The position numbers were made by a program, and so were the translations under genes. Below the pieces are notes generated by a model. That model was not told the origin of the DNA. It did no database searches and saw only the letters and a list, made by a program, of their open reading frames with translations. A DNA stretch of 64,000 nucleotides, taken from the NCBI RefSeq assembly GCF_040026395.1, contig NZ_CP157278.1, forward strand, positions 5,580,001 to 5,644,000. Reading direction: 5' to 3'. This stretch comes from Pedobacter lusitanus (GTDB lineage Bacteria; Bacteroidota; Bacteroidia; Sphingobacteriales; Sphingobacteriaceae). Positions 35,573 to 44,167 of this stretch are shown here, one piece after another; the first letter of the stretch is position 1; every line of letters begins with the position of its first letter.

Positions 35573-37006
35573 ATGGAGAATAAATTAGCAGATAAGTATC
35601 ATTTATATCAAAAAATATCGAGGGGCTTAGAACAGCAGATTAAAAATAATGTTCTGGCTATAGGTGATAAACTTCCATCGCTTCGTGAATTCTGTAAAAT
35701 TTATGGAACCAGTCAGACCACGGCCATTAAAGTCTATTATGAACTGGAAAGTAAAGGATTGATTGAAACCAGACCAAAGTCTGGATATTTTATCAGCGGT
35801 TCTTTAAAAAGGATTCCTGCACTGCCAAAAACCAGTCAGCCCGACCCGGAGAGTGGTAATATATTAATCGAGGACCTGCTGGAAAAGGTATATAATAATC
35901 CGGCCCCAATTAATATTACATTGGCTCATGCTGTTGTTGCGGATGAATTATTACCTATCGCTAAATTAAACAAAGGATTGATTCAGGCTATGCGGGAACT
36001 GAAAGGAAGCGGTACGGGTTACGGAGAGATTCAAGGTAATGAAAAATTGAGAAGACAAATTGCCAGACATACTTTTAATATGCCTGATTTGAGGCATGAG
36101 GATATTATTACCACAACAGGTTGTATTAATGCAATTGCCTATGCAATGATGGCCCTGGGTAAACCAGGGGATACCATTGCTGTAGAAAGCCCTGTTTATT
36201 TTGGTATTCTGCAGTTGGCAAGAAGTCTTGGTCTGAAGGTGCTGGAGCTACCTACACATTCGCAGACAGGAATAGAGATTGATGCACTTAAACAGGCTTT
36301 AGAAGCTAATAGAATTAACCTGTGTTTACTGGTTAGTAATTTTAGTAATCCACTGGGGAGTCTGATGCCTGATGAACATAAAAAAGAAGTTGTCAGACTT
36401 ATTCAGAAATATAATATTCCTTTGATAGAAGATGATATATATGGAGATATTTATTTTGGGGCTAACCGCCCTGGTACCTGTAAAGCTTATGATGAAAGTG
36501 GTTTAGTACTCTGGTGCAGTTCAGTATCCAAGACACTTGCTCCGGGTTACAGGGTGGGCTGGTTATCACCCGGAAAGTTTAAATCCGAAATTCTGAGATT
36601 AAAGTTGTTTCACTCCATTGCTTCTACCAACATTACTCAGGAGGTAATAGCTAATTTTTTAGAAACAGGCCGTTATGAACATCATTTACGAAAACTCAGA
36701 AATACATTGCACACTAATAGTTTGCAGTACATACGGGCTATTAATGATTATTTTCCTGACGGCACAAAAGTCAGCCGGCCACAGGGGGGGATGGTACTTT
36801 GGGTTGAATTTGATAAGAAAATTGATACTATCAAGTTATATGATCTGGCAATTAAAAAAGGAGTGAGTATAGCGCCGGGAAGATTGTTTACTTTACAAAA
36901 CCAGTTCTCTCATTGTATAAGGTTAAATTATGGAACTCCATGGAATGACAGTCTGGATAAGGGGTTAAAGGATCTTGCTGATATAGCTATTCAATTAAGT
37001 ATTTAA
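35573..37006 (+). CDS. MocR-type regulator (GntR HTH fused to aminotransferase-like domain)
   Basis: A 477-residue fusion. The N-terminal GntR winged helix (about 10-75) has LPSLREFCKIYGTSQTTAIK and RPKSGYFIS. The fold-type I aminotransferase domain (about 90-470) has the PLP Lys320 in SSVSKTLAPGYRVGW and the SNFSNPLGSLMP and EDDIYGDIYF motifs. Such proteins sense amino acids or PLP-linked compounds and control neighbouring genes. I chose ATG 35573 over an in-frame TTG at 35564. A TATATTTG box lies at 35546-35553. Divergent transcription suggests that it controls the GNAT-peroxiredoxin unit. Confidence 0.92.
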   Translation: MENKLADKYHLYQKISRGLEQQIKNNVLAIGDKLPSLREFCKIYGTSQTTAIKVYYELESKGLIETRPKSGYFISGSLKRIPALPKTSQPDPESGNILIEDLLEKVYNNPAPINITLAHAVVADELLPIAKLNKGLIQAMRELKGSGTGYGEIQGNEKLRRQIARHTFNMPDLRHEDIITTTGCINAIAYAMMALGKPGDTIAVESPVYFGILQLARSLGLKVLELPTHSQTGIEIDALKQALEANRINLCLLVSNFSNPLGSLMPDEHKKEVVRLIQKYNIPLIEDDIYGDIYFGANRPGTCKAYDESGLVLWCSSVSKTLAPGYRVGWLSPGKFKSEILRLKLFHSIASTNITQEVIANFLETGRYEHHLRKLRNTLHTNSLQYIRAINDYFPDGTKVSRPQGGMVLWVEFDKKIDTIKLYDLAIKKGVSIAPGRLFTLQNQFSHCIRLNYGTPWNDSLDKGLKDLADIAIQLSI

Positions 37007-37102
37007 AGATGATATTCTATATGACATTTTGATGACATCTAAAAGATTTTAGTATACGTTTATATATAGGCTTATATATAACTAAATCTGACCTATTAAT
37101 TG

Positions 37103-37348
37103 ATGAAATTTTTTAAAGTTTATTTTCTTTTGGGTAAAGCCCATTCGCCTGAACATATTCTGACCAGCAATTTTAATGCTGAACGTAATTGTACCGATAC
37201 CGGAGAGCTTAAGTGGCTGATTGTATTGGCTGAGAACGAGGATATGGCAATAGAACTGGCAGGAAAAGGTTATGAGGCTGTAGGCGTATCCAGATTCAAA
37301 TTTTCTCATGATTTCTTAAGGGCGCATCTGAGAGATTTTGTAGCTTAA
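37103..37348 (+). CDS. small hypothetical protein
   Basis: An 81-residue protein that I do not recognise. It starts MKFFKVYFLLGKAHSP and contains NFNAERNCTDTGELKWLIVL and MAIELAGKGYEAVGVSRFKF, which looks like a small alpha-beta domain. There is no signal peptide and no membrane helix. I favour a real gene because codon use resembles its neighbours, the stop is followed closely by a hairpin (37351-37384), and the sequence is well structured rather than low-complexity. It is not clearly in any operon. Confidence 0.5.
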   Translation: MKFFKVYFLLGKAHSPEHILTSNFNAERNCTDTGELKWLIVLAENEDMAIELAGKGYEAVGVSRFKFSHDFLRAHLRDFVA

Positions 37349-37350
37349 AA

Positions 37351-37384
37351 AATATGGTCCCACCTATAGAAGGTGAACCATATT
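37351..37384. terminator. interrupted hairpin between convergent genes
   Basis: Outer arms aatatggt (37351-37358) and accatatt (37377-37384), with inner arms cacct (37361-37365) and aggtg (37371-37375), form a stem with small bulges. It separates the small protein gene from the converging flavodoxin-RidA gene. It has no strong T-run. Confidence 0.5.
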
Positions 37385-37396
37385 CTGATATTATTT

Positions 37397-38626
37397 CTAT
37401 TCCAGTTCAAAAATAGCCTGAATCTCAACAGAAGAATTCATTGGCAATGATGAGGCTCCGACGGTCGCCCTGGTATGCATTCCTTTTTCGCCCATCAACT
37501 GTACCAGAAGATTTGATGCTTCATTCATTAAAACAGCATGTTTAGTATAACCAGCCGGGGTATAAAAGTATCCGGTTAATTGTACTGCCTGTTTAACATT
37601 ATCCAGATTTCCTCCCGCTGCTTCTTTTAAAACTGCCAGCACATTAAGCAGGGTCTGACGAGTCGCCAGTCTGGCCTGTTCTTCTGTAACTTCTTTTTCA
37701 ATTAGACCCGGATGATCTACTTTTCCATTATTCAGCGCAATCTGATTGATGAAAACCAGTTTACCCGAAACACGATAAGGTTTATAGTTTCCAACAGGAG
37801 CTGGTGCTTTAGGTAAACTTATATTCAGCTCTTTCAGTTTAGTCTCTGTAATATTAATTTTTTGATCTTTATCTGTTATGGGAGAAACTTGTCTGGTTAA
37901 GCCGGATGTTTGTCCTGTCAGGCTGTTTGTTAGCTGATGACCTTTTGCTGCTTTAGCTAAAGCGTAACCCTGTAGTCTGGCAACATGTAATTCTCCTTTT
38001 GATGGTCTTATACTGTTTGGAATACCAGCAAGGGAAGAAGCACCAAATGCAGTATTTCCCTGGGGTATAGATTTATCGATTTCACTTGTACCCATAATCC
38101 CGGTTGGTACAATCATCATCCCATGTATAGCTAAAGTATTCCAGAAGGATAATATTGCAGCTTCTCTGCCTGCACCACTGCCTGCTGACATAAATACTGT
38201 TGCTGGTATTCCTTCCAGTTTGCGTGATGTCCAGATATTTACTGACTGATCCAGAAAATAGCGCATATCGGCACTCATATTGCCAAAATGAACAGCAGAG
38301 CCAAAAGCGATAGCATCATATGCTGTTAATTCACTAATATTTGCATAGGGCACACTGGCAAAAGGTTGTTTCATTTCGTTTTCCAGAGGTTTAATTCTTG
38401 GAACCTGTTTAAGTATTGCTTTGGCACCCGGGAAGTCTTCAATTCCGGCGGCAATTTCCTGGGCCATTTTATATGTTCCGCCGTTGACAGTATTAAAGAG
38501 TACCAGAACCTTTACAGTTGAATGTTCGTCTTTCATTTTGTTTTGTGCTTTTAAAAATGGAACGCTGAACAGGCACATGAAGATAAGCAGGCTTGTTTTT
38601 ATGCGTATTGAATTTATTGAGTTCAT
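37397..38626 (-). CDS. secreted flavodoxin/WrbA-like domain fused to a RidA domain
   Basis: A 409-residue two-domain protein. Residues 1-28 are a Sec signal peptide (ends FLKAQ). A flavodoxin-like, WrbA-type FMN domain covers about 38-232: VLVLFNTVNGGTYKMAQEIA with the phosphate loop, AFGSAVHFGNMSADMRYFLD, and GTSEIDKSIPQGNTAFGAS. A linker (about 233-262) leads to a RidA/YjgF domain (263-409) with GKLVFINQIALNNG and Arg386 in HTRATVGASSLP, the residue that binds the carboxylate of enamine substrates. WrbA reduces quinones; RidA deaminates enamines or imines. Export of a flavin domain through Sec is odd. The fusion and location suggest a periplasmic quinone/imine-scavenging role, but that is inference. 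Confidence 0.85.
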   Translation of the reverse strand: MNSINSIRIKTSLLIFMCLFSVPFLKAQNKMKDEHSTVKVLVLFNTVNGGTYKMAQEIAAGIEDFPGAKAILKQVPRIKPLENEMKQPFASVPYANISELTAYDAIAFGSAVHFGNMSADMRYFLDQSVNIWTSRKLEGIPATVFMSAGSGAGREAAILSFWNTLAIHGMMIVPTGIMGTSEIDKSIPQGNTAFGASSLAGIPNSIRPSKGELHVARLQGYALAKAAKGHQLTNSLTGQTSGLTRQVSPITDKDQKINITETKLKELNISLPKAPAPVGNYKPYRVSGKLVFINQIALNNGKVDHPGLIEKEVTEEQARLATRQTLLNVLAVLKEAAGGNLDNVKQAVQLTGYFYTPAGYTKHAVLMNEASNLLVQLMGEKGMHTRATVGASSLPMNSSVEIQAIFELE

Positions 38627-38722
38627 ATTGTATTTATTTGATGGATTATTGGTTACAAAGGTATTTAAACCTATATGTCTTTAAATGTCTATATTTGCCA
38701 ATAGCATGTTATAATACGACAA

Positions 38723-39505
38723 ATGGAGAGATCAAGATTCTGTCATTTAACAGTGGACAGTGTAGAAAAGGAAGCCTATGTATGGCATGAAGCAGACTGG
38801 AAATTTTCTGATGAATGGCATTCTCATCATATGGGGCAGCTGATTTTTGTAGAGAAGGGAGTTCAATATCTGCATACACCGGACAGGACTTATTTGCTGC
38901 CAACGCATCATTGTGCCTGGATACCGCCCGGACTTTTACATAAAACATCTGCACCGGTAAGTCCTGTATATCTGCGGTGTATTTTTTTAAGTAAGACTGC
39001 AGATCATCAGTTTTTTAAGGAGTTGAATATTTTTCATACGCCAAGAGTATTAAGAGAAATGATACTTTTTACGGAGCAGTGGTCAAGGCTGGAAGAGGAA
39101 GATTCGCTGGAATTTGATTTTCTGAAAGCTCTGATTGGTATACTTCCGCTCACATTTGATACTTCCTTGCCGCTGGTTCTGCCAGTTCCCCGAAATCCGA
39201 GGATTGCAAGTATGATTGATTATCTGACAGAAAATGTAGCCAATGATATAAAAATACCTGATGTCGCAGCTAATTTTAATCTTTCTGCGCGTACTATGGA
39301 AAGGCTGTTTAAACAGGACATTGGTATAACTCTGGCAGGATACATCAAATTATACAAGATCATTAAAGCCGTTGAATTACTTTCAGTTTCGGGAGAAAAT
39401 GTTAAAAGCGTAGCGATAAAGGTAGGTTATGACAGTGTTTCTACCTTTAGCAATACATTTTTTAATGTTCTGGGAGTGAGACCGCAGGAGATGATTGTAG
39501 CATAA
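38723..39505 (+). CDS. AraC-family regulator with cupin sensor
   Basis: A 260-residue transcription factor. The N-terminal AraC cupin (about 25-100) has EWHSHHMGQLIFVEKGVQYL and WIPPGLLHKT. The C-terminal HTH region (about 165-258) has VANDIKIPDVAANFNLSART, the first helix-turn-helix, and SVAIKVGYDSVSTFSNTFFN with LGVRPQEM, the second. It starts 97 bases divergently from the flavodoxin-RidA fusion, which is the likely target. A TATATTTG box at 38690-38697 is a possible -7 element. Its last 44 bases overlap the converging DUF2809-like gene. Confidence 0.92.
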   Translation: MERSRFCHLTVDSVEKEAYVWHEADWKFSDEWHSHHMGQLIFVEKGVQYLHTPDRTYLLPTHHCAWIPPGLLHKTSAPVSPVYLRCIFLSKTADHQFFKELNIFHTPRVLREMILFTEQWSRLEEEDSLEFDFLKALIGILPLTFDTSLPLVLPVPRNPRIASMIDYLTENVANDIKIPDVAANFNLSARTMERLFKQDIGITLAGYIKLYKIIKAVELLSVSGENVKSVAIKVGYDSVSTFSNTFFNVLGVRPQEMIVA

Positions 39506-39845
39506 AAACAACAGAAATCCCCAGTGTATAGGCCAGAATATCTATCCAGCTAAAATAATTACCAAGAATTAGCGGGGCAATTTTTGAATCATCCATTCCC
39601 AGGTGGTGAATAAGGTTAAAATATTGAGAAGCCTCCAGAAAATAGGAGAAGAGAAGAACTGATATCGCCAACGGTTTTACCGGTATATTTAAGAAAGTCT
39701 TTGCCAGGCAGTACAGGAAAATAACAATAAGAAAATCACCTGCATAAGGACGTATGATCTGATCATGCGCATATAATGCTATGAGTATTTCAATAATGAA
39801 TAGCAGTAGGGTAAAACCGAAGTAGTATTTGTTAAAGCGGAACAT
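39462..39845 (-). CDS. DUF2809-like small membrane protein
   Basis: A 127-residue protein with about four hydrophobic segments. The pattern matches DUF2809 as I know it: FGFTLLLFIIEILIALYAHD, IIRPYAGDFLIVIFLYCLAK, a helix with FSYFLEASQYFN, and SWIDILAYTLG near the end. The family is of unknown function, with VanZ-like features. It converges on the AraC gene and overlaps its 3' end by 44 bases. It is downstream of creD on the same strand but is separated from it by a hairpin. Confidence 0.78.
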   Translation of the reverse strand: MFRFNKYYFGFTLLLFIIEILIALYAHDQIIRPYAGDFLIVIFLYCLAKTFLNIPVKPLAISVLLFSYFLEASQYFNLIHHLGMDDSKIAPLILGNYFSWIDILAYTLGISVVFMLQSSPAVSLPEH

Positions 39846-39867
39846 ATTTATAAATAATCTGTGGTTA

Positions 39868-39895
39868 AAGGGAACCTGCTAAAACAGGCTCCCTT
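39868..39895 (-). terminator. hairpin after creD
   Basis: aagggaacctg (39868-39878) and caggctccctt (39885-39895) pair with one mismatch across six bases. It lies between creD and the DUF2809-like gene on the minus strand. No clear T-run follows on that strand. Confidence 0.45.
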
Positions 39896-39911
39896 ATTAT
39901 TGAAATAATGT

Positions 39912-41387
39912 CTATTGTTTTAATGCTGAATCTGTTTCTGCAGGCATTGATTTTGCACTGTTTTCCGATTCTGCGAGAGGATTTCTGTTCCAGTCTATTT
40001 TTGCTGACAGATACATCAGTGCAGCGACGATAATGAATAAACCAACACTTCCAAAAAGCAAAGCAAGATCCTGTAGCTGGATAATCACGTAAATAAATCC
40101 ATAAAAAACAGTTAAGATTCCCACAAAGATCATTGCCGGCTTTTTGTTCTTTAGCAATGCAGCAATGAAAGAGCCTATCAATACAACAGTAGCAATTGAG
40201 GCTATCAGATAAGCGATGTCAAAGCCAACACGTTCACTAAAGGAGAGCAGAAGCGTGTAATAGATAATCATTGCGGCACCTATGAGTACATATTGTAAAA
40301 GATGTACTTTTCTTTTGTTCAGCAGTTCGGTAAAGAACAGAGAAATGAATGTCAGCATGATGATCAGAATAGAATACTTCCCAGAACGCATGGTCTTTTG
40401 ATATTGATCTACAGGAAGAATAAACTGGACTCCGAAAGAACCATCTTTTGAAGAAGACTGAACAGTTGTTTGAACGGTGGTTTGCACTGCCGGGTTTTTT
40501 TCAATAGAAGGAGAGGTTCTTAGTCTGGCATCTTCTTCAATCCATTGCTGAGAGAAAGGTCTGTTGAAATAAGGCATCTTCCAGGTCGCAGTAAATGCTG
40601 TTGCAGAGATATTGCGTTGTTCCGGAAGATAACGTCCTGTAAATTTTGGATTACCCCAGCTTCCTTCAATTTTTACTGTTGTACTTTTCCCGATATGCAG
40701 AAAGGTGAGCTCATCACTTCCTTTTAAATCAAGATCGAAACTGAAATCAAGTTCTGTGTTTTTATTTACGCTCAGATCGGGCTGGACAATCAGGTTGTTT
40801 GTAAATAAAGAGAGCGTAGTGAAATCAGGTTCAACAGCATAATCTTGATTTGCCAGTTTGATTACCGGGTTGTTTTTTAATCCTTTAAGATCGCTTAATC
40901 CAATATCTACTTTGGCTTTATCCCACTGAACCATATTTGGATTAATACCTGATTTTTTCAATTCAAGAGCACTGAATTTTCCATTTACCTTAACTTTTGA
41001 GTTGTAAACAACTGCGTCAAATATCCCGCGATGAAGCAGTTGAGGCTCTGCCTTACCGATAATATTTAAAGTTTCCGGCATGATATAAATATTAGTTAAA
41101 ACTTCTTTATAACTTACCTTTCCTGTGCTGTCTTTATGATTGGCCAGGGTTTTGTAAGGTAAGATCAGGATAGGCCCCTCTACTAACTGACTGCCAGACC
41201 ATTTATCTGATATTTCGTTACTGACTTCCTGTTGCCTGTCCTGTCGTTCTGCTACCAGATTTTGTATCAGGCTCGACGGAATGAGCAGGAGCAGAGTTAA
41301 AATGCCTATCAGGCATAGTTTGACTATCACTGATTCTGAAAACCAGGTTCTGAATCCATTGTTCTGTGTTTTTTGTTGATCGTTCAT
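39912..41387 (-). CDS. creD: CreD-family inner-membrane protein
   Basis: A 491-residue CreD-like protein. One transmembrane helix is near the N-terminus (about 24-44, VKLCLIGILTLLLLIPSSLI), followed by a large periplasmic domain to about 330 with LVEGPILILPYKT, SDLKGLKNNPVI and LDLKGSDELTFLHIGKSTTV. A cluster of about six helices makes up the C-terminal third (FTELLNKRKVHLLQYVLIGA). CreD is linked to envelope integrity and is controlled by CreBC in enterics. Here it is the third gene of a unit with a winged-helix regulator and a membrane protein, a common Bacteroidota arrangement as I recall it. Its function is not settled. Confidence 0.92.
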   Translation of the reverse strand: MNDQQKTQNNGFRTWFSESVIVKLCLIGILTLLLLIPSSLIQNLVAERQDRQQEVSNEISDKWSGSQLVEGPILILPYKTLANHKDSTGKVSYKEVLTNIYIMPETLNIIGKAEPQLLHRGIFDAVVYNSKVKVNGKFSALELKKSGINPNMVQWDKAKVDIGLSDLKGLKNNPVIKLANQDYAVEPDFTTLSLFTNNLIVQPDLSVNKNTELDFSFDLDLKGSDELTFLHIGKSTTVKIEGSWGNPKFTGRYLPEQRNISATAFTATWKMPYFNRPFSQQWIEEDARLRTSPSIEKNPAVQTTVQTTVQSSSKDGSFGVQFILPVDQYQKTMRSGKYSILIIMLTFISLFFTELLNKRKVHLLQYVLIGAAMIIYYTLLLSFSERVGFDIAYLIASIATVVLIGSFIAALLKNKKPAMIFVGILTVFYGFIYVIIQLQDLALLFGSVGLFIIVAALMYLSAKIDWNRNPLAESENSAKSMPAETDSALKQ

Positions 41388-41439
41388 AATAGTTGTTTGA
41401 AAGTACTTTGAATTTCAAAGTATAAATAGAAAAAAAATA

Positions 41440-41742
41440 TTATCTCTTTTGTTGTTTAATTAAATTTTCAAGTGCTTCCAGGTGCTTTTTGAAGGCATGA
41501 ATCCCTTTGGAAGAAGCTGTGTATTGCGTGTTGGGTTTACGGCCAATAAAGCTTTTATTGACAGTAATATATTCCTCTTTTTCCAGTGCTTTCAAGTGGG
41601 AGGCAAGGTTCCCGTCCGTTGCATTCAGCAACTCTTTCAGCGCATTAAAATCGTAATAATCATTGGCAGCCAATACGCTCATGATCTGAAGGCGCAACCG
41701 GTTTTCAAAGGCTTTATCAAAAGAATCTAATGAGATTTTCAC
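41440..41742 (-). CDS. winged-helix transcriptional regulator
   Basis: A 100-residue protein that is a single winged helix-turn-helix. FENRLRLQIMSVLAANDYYD leads to helix 2, then LKELLNATDGNLASHLKALE is the recognition helix. EEYITVNKSFIGRKPNTQY forms the wing. It ends in a short coiled-coil-like helix (ALENLIKQQKR). It is coupled to the upstream membrane-protein gene by a 4-base overlap and precedes creD by 52 bases. Regulation of this unit and perhaps of creD is likely, but no clear operator is visible to me. Confidence 0.88.
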   Translation of the reverse strand: MKISLDSFDKAFENRLRLQIMSVLAANDYYDFNALKELLNATDGNLASHLKALEKEEYITVNKSFIGRKPNTQYTASSKGIHAFKKHLEALENLIKQQKR

Positions 41743-42359
41743 TGGTTGTATTTAAAATGCATGATTGAACCATAAAGGATATGTAATACACCGAAACCTA
41801 TAGTCCAGAATACAATCCCATAACCCGGAAAGAGTGCAGCAAGAAGTCCCAGTACAATTTGACCAAATCCAAGCCATTTCACATCCGAAAACGTATAATG
41901 ACTCCCAGCTATCAGTGCCAGACCATAAAATATCAGGCAGGCAGAAGCAATAGTTCCATAATCCCCTCTTGATAGTAAAATCAGAATGAACAACCCTCCG
42001 GTAGATAAAGGAATGGCCATATTTACTAATAAACGTTTACTGACCGGGTTCCAGAATTTTTCTCCCTTTTTGTTTGCCTGGCGGATAGTTAGCCAGATTC
42101 CTGTCACCAGAGAAAGAATCAGCACTGCTATAGCCACAAAAGTTAATTGCCATAAAACCTCAGGTTCGTTGATATAGTTGCTTCTGTAACGCAGACCTCC
42201 ATATCCATTATATACTATCCTATATCCAATAAAGGCGCCAATCAGTGCATATATTCCGGCCATGATTCCTGATAAACCACTAAGTGAAATAAATTTACTG
42301 GAGCGTTCCATCAGGTTGCGGATAGAACTGAGTTCTGAATATATATCTTTTTCTTCCAT
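41739..42359 (-). CDS. multi-pass membrane protein upstream of the regulator and creD
   Basis: A 206-residue protein. I chose the ATG at 42359 (MEEKDIYSELSS) over an upstream in-frame ATG at 42392 that adds 11 uncharacteristic residues. About six hydrophobic segments follow (for example LSGIMAGIYALIGAFIGYRI, LWQLTFVAIAVLILSLVTGI). The N-terminus is cytosolic and charged. It overlaps the winged-helix gene by 4 bases, so the three genes to creD form a unit. The family is common next to such regulators in Bacteroidota. Its function is unknown; ligand sensing for the regulator is one possibility. Confidence 0.75.
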   Translation of the reverse strand: MEEKDIYSELSSIRNLMERSSKFISLSGLSGIMAGIYALIGAFIGYRIVYNGYGGLRYRSNYINEPEVLWQLTFVAIAVLILSLVTGIWLTIRQANKKGEKFWNPVSKRLLVNMAIPLSTGGLFILILLSRGDYGTIASACLIFYGLALIAGSHYTFSDVKWLGFGQIVLGLLAALFPGYGIVFWTIGFGVLHILYGSIMHFKYNQ

Positions 42360-42512
42360 TTTAAAAGAACTTTGAATCACAAAGTAAAACATTAAGATTT
42401 AATTCTGCAAGATTTATTTGATAGTAAATTTTTAAAGGGCAAAATGCACTGAGAAAGGACATATGATAATTGATTTGAGATTCAGTATACAAAAGATTAA
42501 TTTTAGAAGAGA

Positions 42513-43007
42513 ATGAGTGAAAAAACGAGTCATATGAATAAGTTAATATGTTTGATTTTTATAGGTGTTTCTTCTTCCGGGCTTGCCCAGGAAACTTCAA
42601 AGCCGGTCAGATTTTTCGACCCACCAGCTGTGCCGGTAGCAAAAGGATATAGTCAGGCGGTAGAAATTGACCTTGGATCAAGCAAAATGATTATGTTATC
42701 AGGACAGGTACCGCTAAATAAAGAAGGTGAGCTGGTTGGCAGCAATGACTTGTCTAAACAGGCGGAACAGGTATTTATCAATATCAGGCATATTGTTGAA
42801 GAAGCCGGAGGATCAATGAATGATATAGTTAAACTTAACTATTATATGATTAATGTTGGAGAAATTAAGCTCCTTCGTGCCGTAAGAGATAGATTCATTA
42901 ATATCAAAACTCCTCCTACGAGTACCCTGGTTCAGGTAAGTAAACTTTTTAGAGATGATGTGCTCATTGAGATAGAAGCTACTGCTGTCATTTCAAAAAA
43001 TAAATAG
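42513..43007 (+). CDS. secreted RidA/YjgF-family protein
   Basis: A 164-residue RidA-domain protein with a signal peptide (MNKLICLIFIGVSSSGLAQ from the second in-frame ATG at 42534). ATG 42513 adds seven residues, and either may be used. The RidA core has PVAKGYSQAVEIDLGSSKMI, MLSGQVPLNKEGELVG, VKLNYYMI and LIEIEATAVI at the C-terminus. The catalytic Arg expected near TPPTSTLVQV is replaced: the sequence reads IKTPPTSTLVQVSKLFRDD, with no Arg at the usual R-A-T/S position. That would make it a non-deaminase member. It is the second exported RidA protein in the window, 4 kb from the flavodoxin-RidA fusion. Confidence 0.82.
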   Translation: MSEKTSHMNKLICLIFIGVSSSGLAQETSKPVRFFDPPAVPVAKGYSQAVEIDLGSSKMIMLSGQVPLNKEGELVGSNDLSKQAEQVFINIRHIVEEAGGSMNDIVKLNYYMINVGEIKLLRAVRDRFINIKTPPTSTLVQVSKLFRDDVLIEIEATAVISKNK

Positions 43008-43097
43008 AAAATCATTTAAGAGCGTTGTCTTTTAATTAAGCTTGCTATTTGCCAATAATTGATATTCTTACTCAGTTATCAGAATTTGATTTTTTTT

Positions 43098-43211
43098 ACA
43101 GGCAGGAGCCCGGATGTCTTTATATCCAGGCTCAGGTCCTATCTGAAATCAGATCCCGGAATTGAAATCCTGAATATCAGAGGAGTGGGGTATATGCTGA
43201 TTATTCATTAA
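43098..43211 (+). pseudogene. C-terminal remnant of an OmpR-family response regulator
   Basis: The frame from 43098 to the TAA at 43209-43211 reads TGRSPDVFISRLRSYL, then KSDPGIEILNIRGVGYML. This is the end of an OmpR-type winged helix: recognition helix and wing, with the hallmark RGVGY. No in-frame N-terminal part exists. An 8-T run at 43090-43097 just upstream would explain a frameshift, since the shifted frame before it reads EFDFF, as expected before TGRS. Further upstream nothing resembles the regulator. The end overlaps the stop of the nitrilase gene. Confidence 0.72.
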
Positions 43212-44157
43212 GCCACACTACTTTTTGTTCTGACTGATGCGGAGCGCCCAGAATATGACCGTACAGCTCAGGTCTTCTGGCCTGAATATACCGGTGTCCT
43301 CCGGCTCTGGTCAGTTTATCAGGAGTCAGAACAGCAGTTACATAGTCGTCACCCAGGGTTCTGCATTCACTTAATATATCTCCATAAGGATCAATAATCA
43401 TTGAACATCCGTTTTTTAACTGATCATCATCCATGCCAATTGGATTGGAGAATACAGTATAAACAGCATTATCATAAGACCTTGCAGGCAACCATTTCAT
43501 GAGCCAGTCCCGGCCTTTCATGCCGTCAAATTCCAGGCGAAGAGAAGTAGGATCATTTTCTTTGTTTTTCCAGAGTCCGGCATTTACAAACCCGGCTCCA
43601 GGTCTTGTCGAAGGGGTACACATCGTTACATGAGGCATGAAAATCACTTCTGCTCCCAGTAGTCTGGTTGCCCTGACATTTTCTGTAATATTATTATCAT
43701 AACAAATTAATATGCCGCATTTCCATCCATGAAGCTCAAAAATGCAGTATTCATCACCTGGTATAAGATAAGGATTGATAAAAGGATGTAATTTTCTGAA
43801 CCTGGCAACAAGACCATTCTTATCTACACATACGTAGGCCTTAAATAAATTATCATGCTGATCCTTTTCAAAAAGACCAGCTAGAATTGCAATGTTATAT
43901 TTGGCAGCAATAGCAGTAAGCCTGATAATGCTGTCTCCCGAAGGAATAAGTTCCGCTAAATCAAGCATCTGTTCTTTAGACAGGTTTCGGGCAAAAGTAT
44001 AACCTGTAACAGAGCATTCATGAAAAGCAATTGCATGAGCTCCATCGGCAGATGCCTTACCTGCAAGACTATCTATTACAGAAAGATTATAAGCTTTATC
44101 TCCGCTTTTGTGTTCGAATTGTGCTGTAGCTATTTTTAGTTTTTCCATCTTTGTCAA
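43201..44157 (-). CDS. carbon-nitrogen hydrolase (nitrilase superfamily)
   Basis: A 318-residue C-N hydrolase. The catalytic triad is Glu47 (FHECSVTGY), Lys122 (RKLHPF) and Cys152 (ICYDNN). The protein may start at the second Met (MEKLKIATAQ), which is the usual start of the family fold. It cleaves a nitrile or amide; N-carbamoyl or amidase-type activity is common among relatives. The substrate is unknown. On the minus strand a TACCTTTG box (44175-44168) lies 11 bases before the start, so it may have its own promoter. The upstream AraC gene ends 67 bases away and could regulate it. Confidence 0.9.
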   Translation of the reverse strand: MTKMEKLKIATAQFEHKSGDKAYNLSVIDSLAGKASADGAHAIAFHECSVTGYTFARNLSKEQMLDLAELIPSGDSIIRLTAIAAKYNIAILAGLFEKDQHDNLFKAYVCVDKNGLVARFRKLHPFINPYLIPGDEYCIFELHGWKCGILICYDNNITENVRATRLLGAEVIFMPHVTMCTPSTRPGAGFVNAGLWKNKENDPTSLRLEFDGMKGRDWLMKWLPARSYDNAVYTVFSNPIGMDDDQLKNGCSMIIDPYGDILSECRTLGDDYVTAVLTPDKLTRAGGHRYIQARRPELYGHILGAPHQSEQKVVWLNE

Positions 44158-44167
44158 ATTGTTTTAA

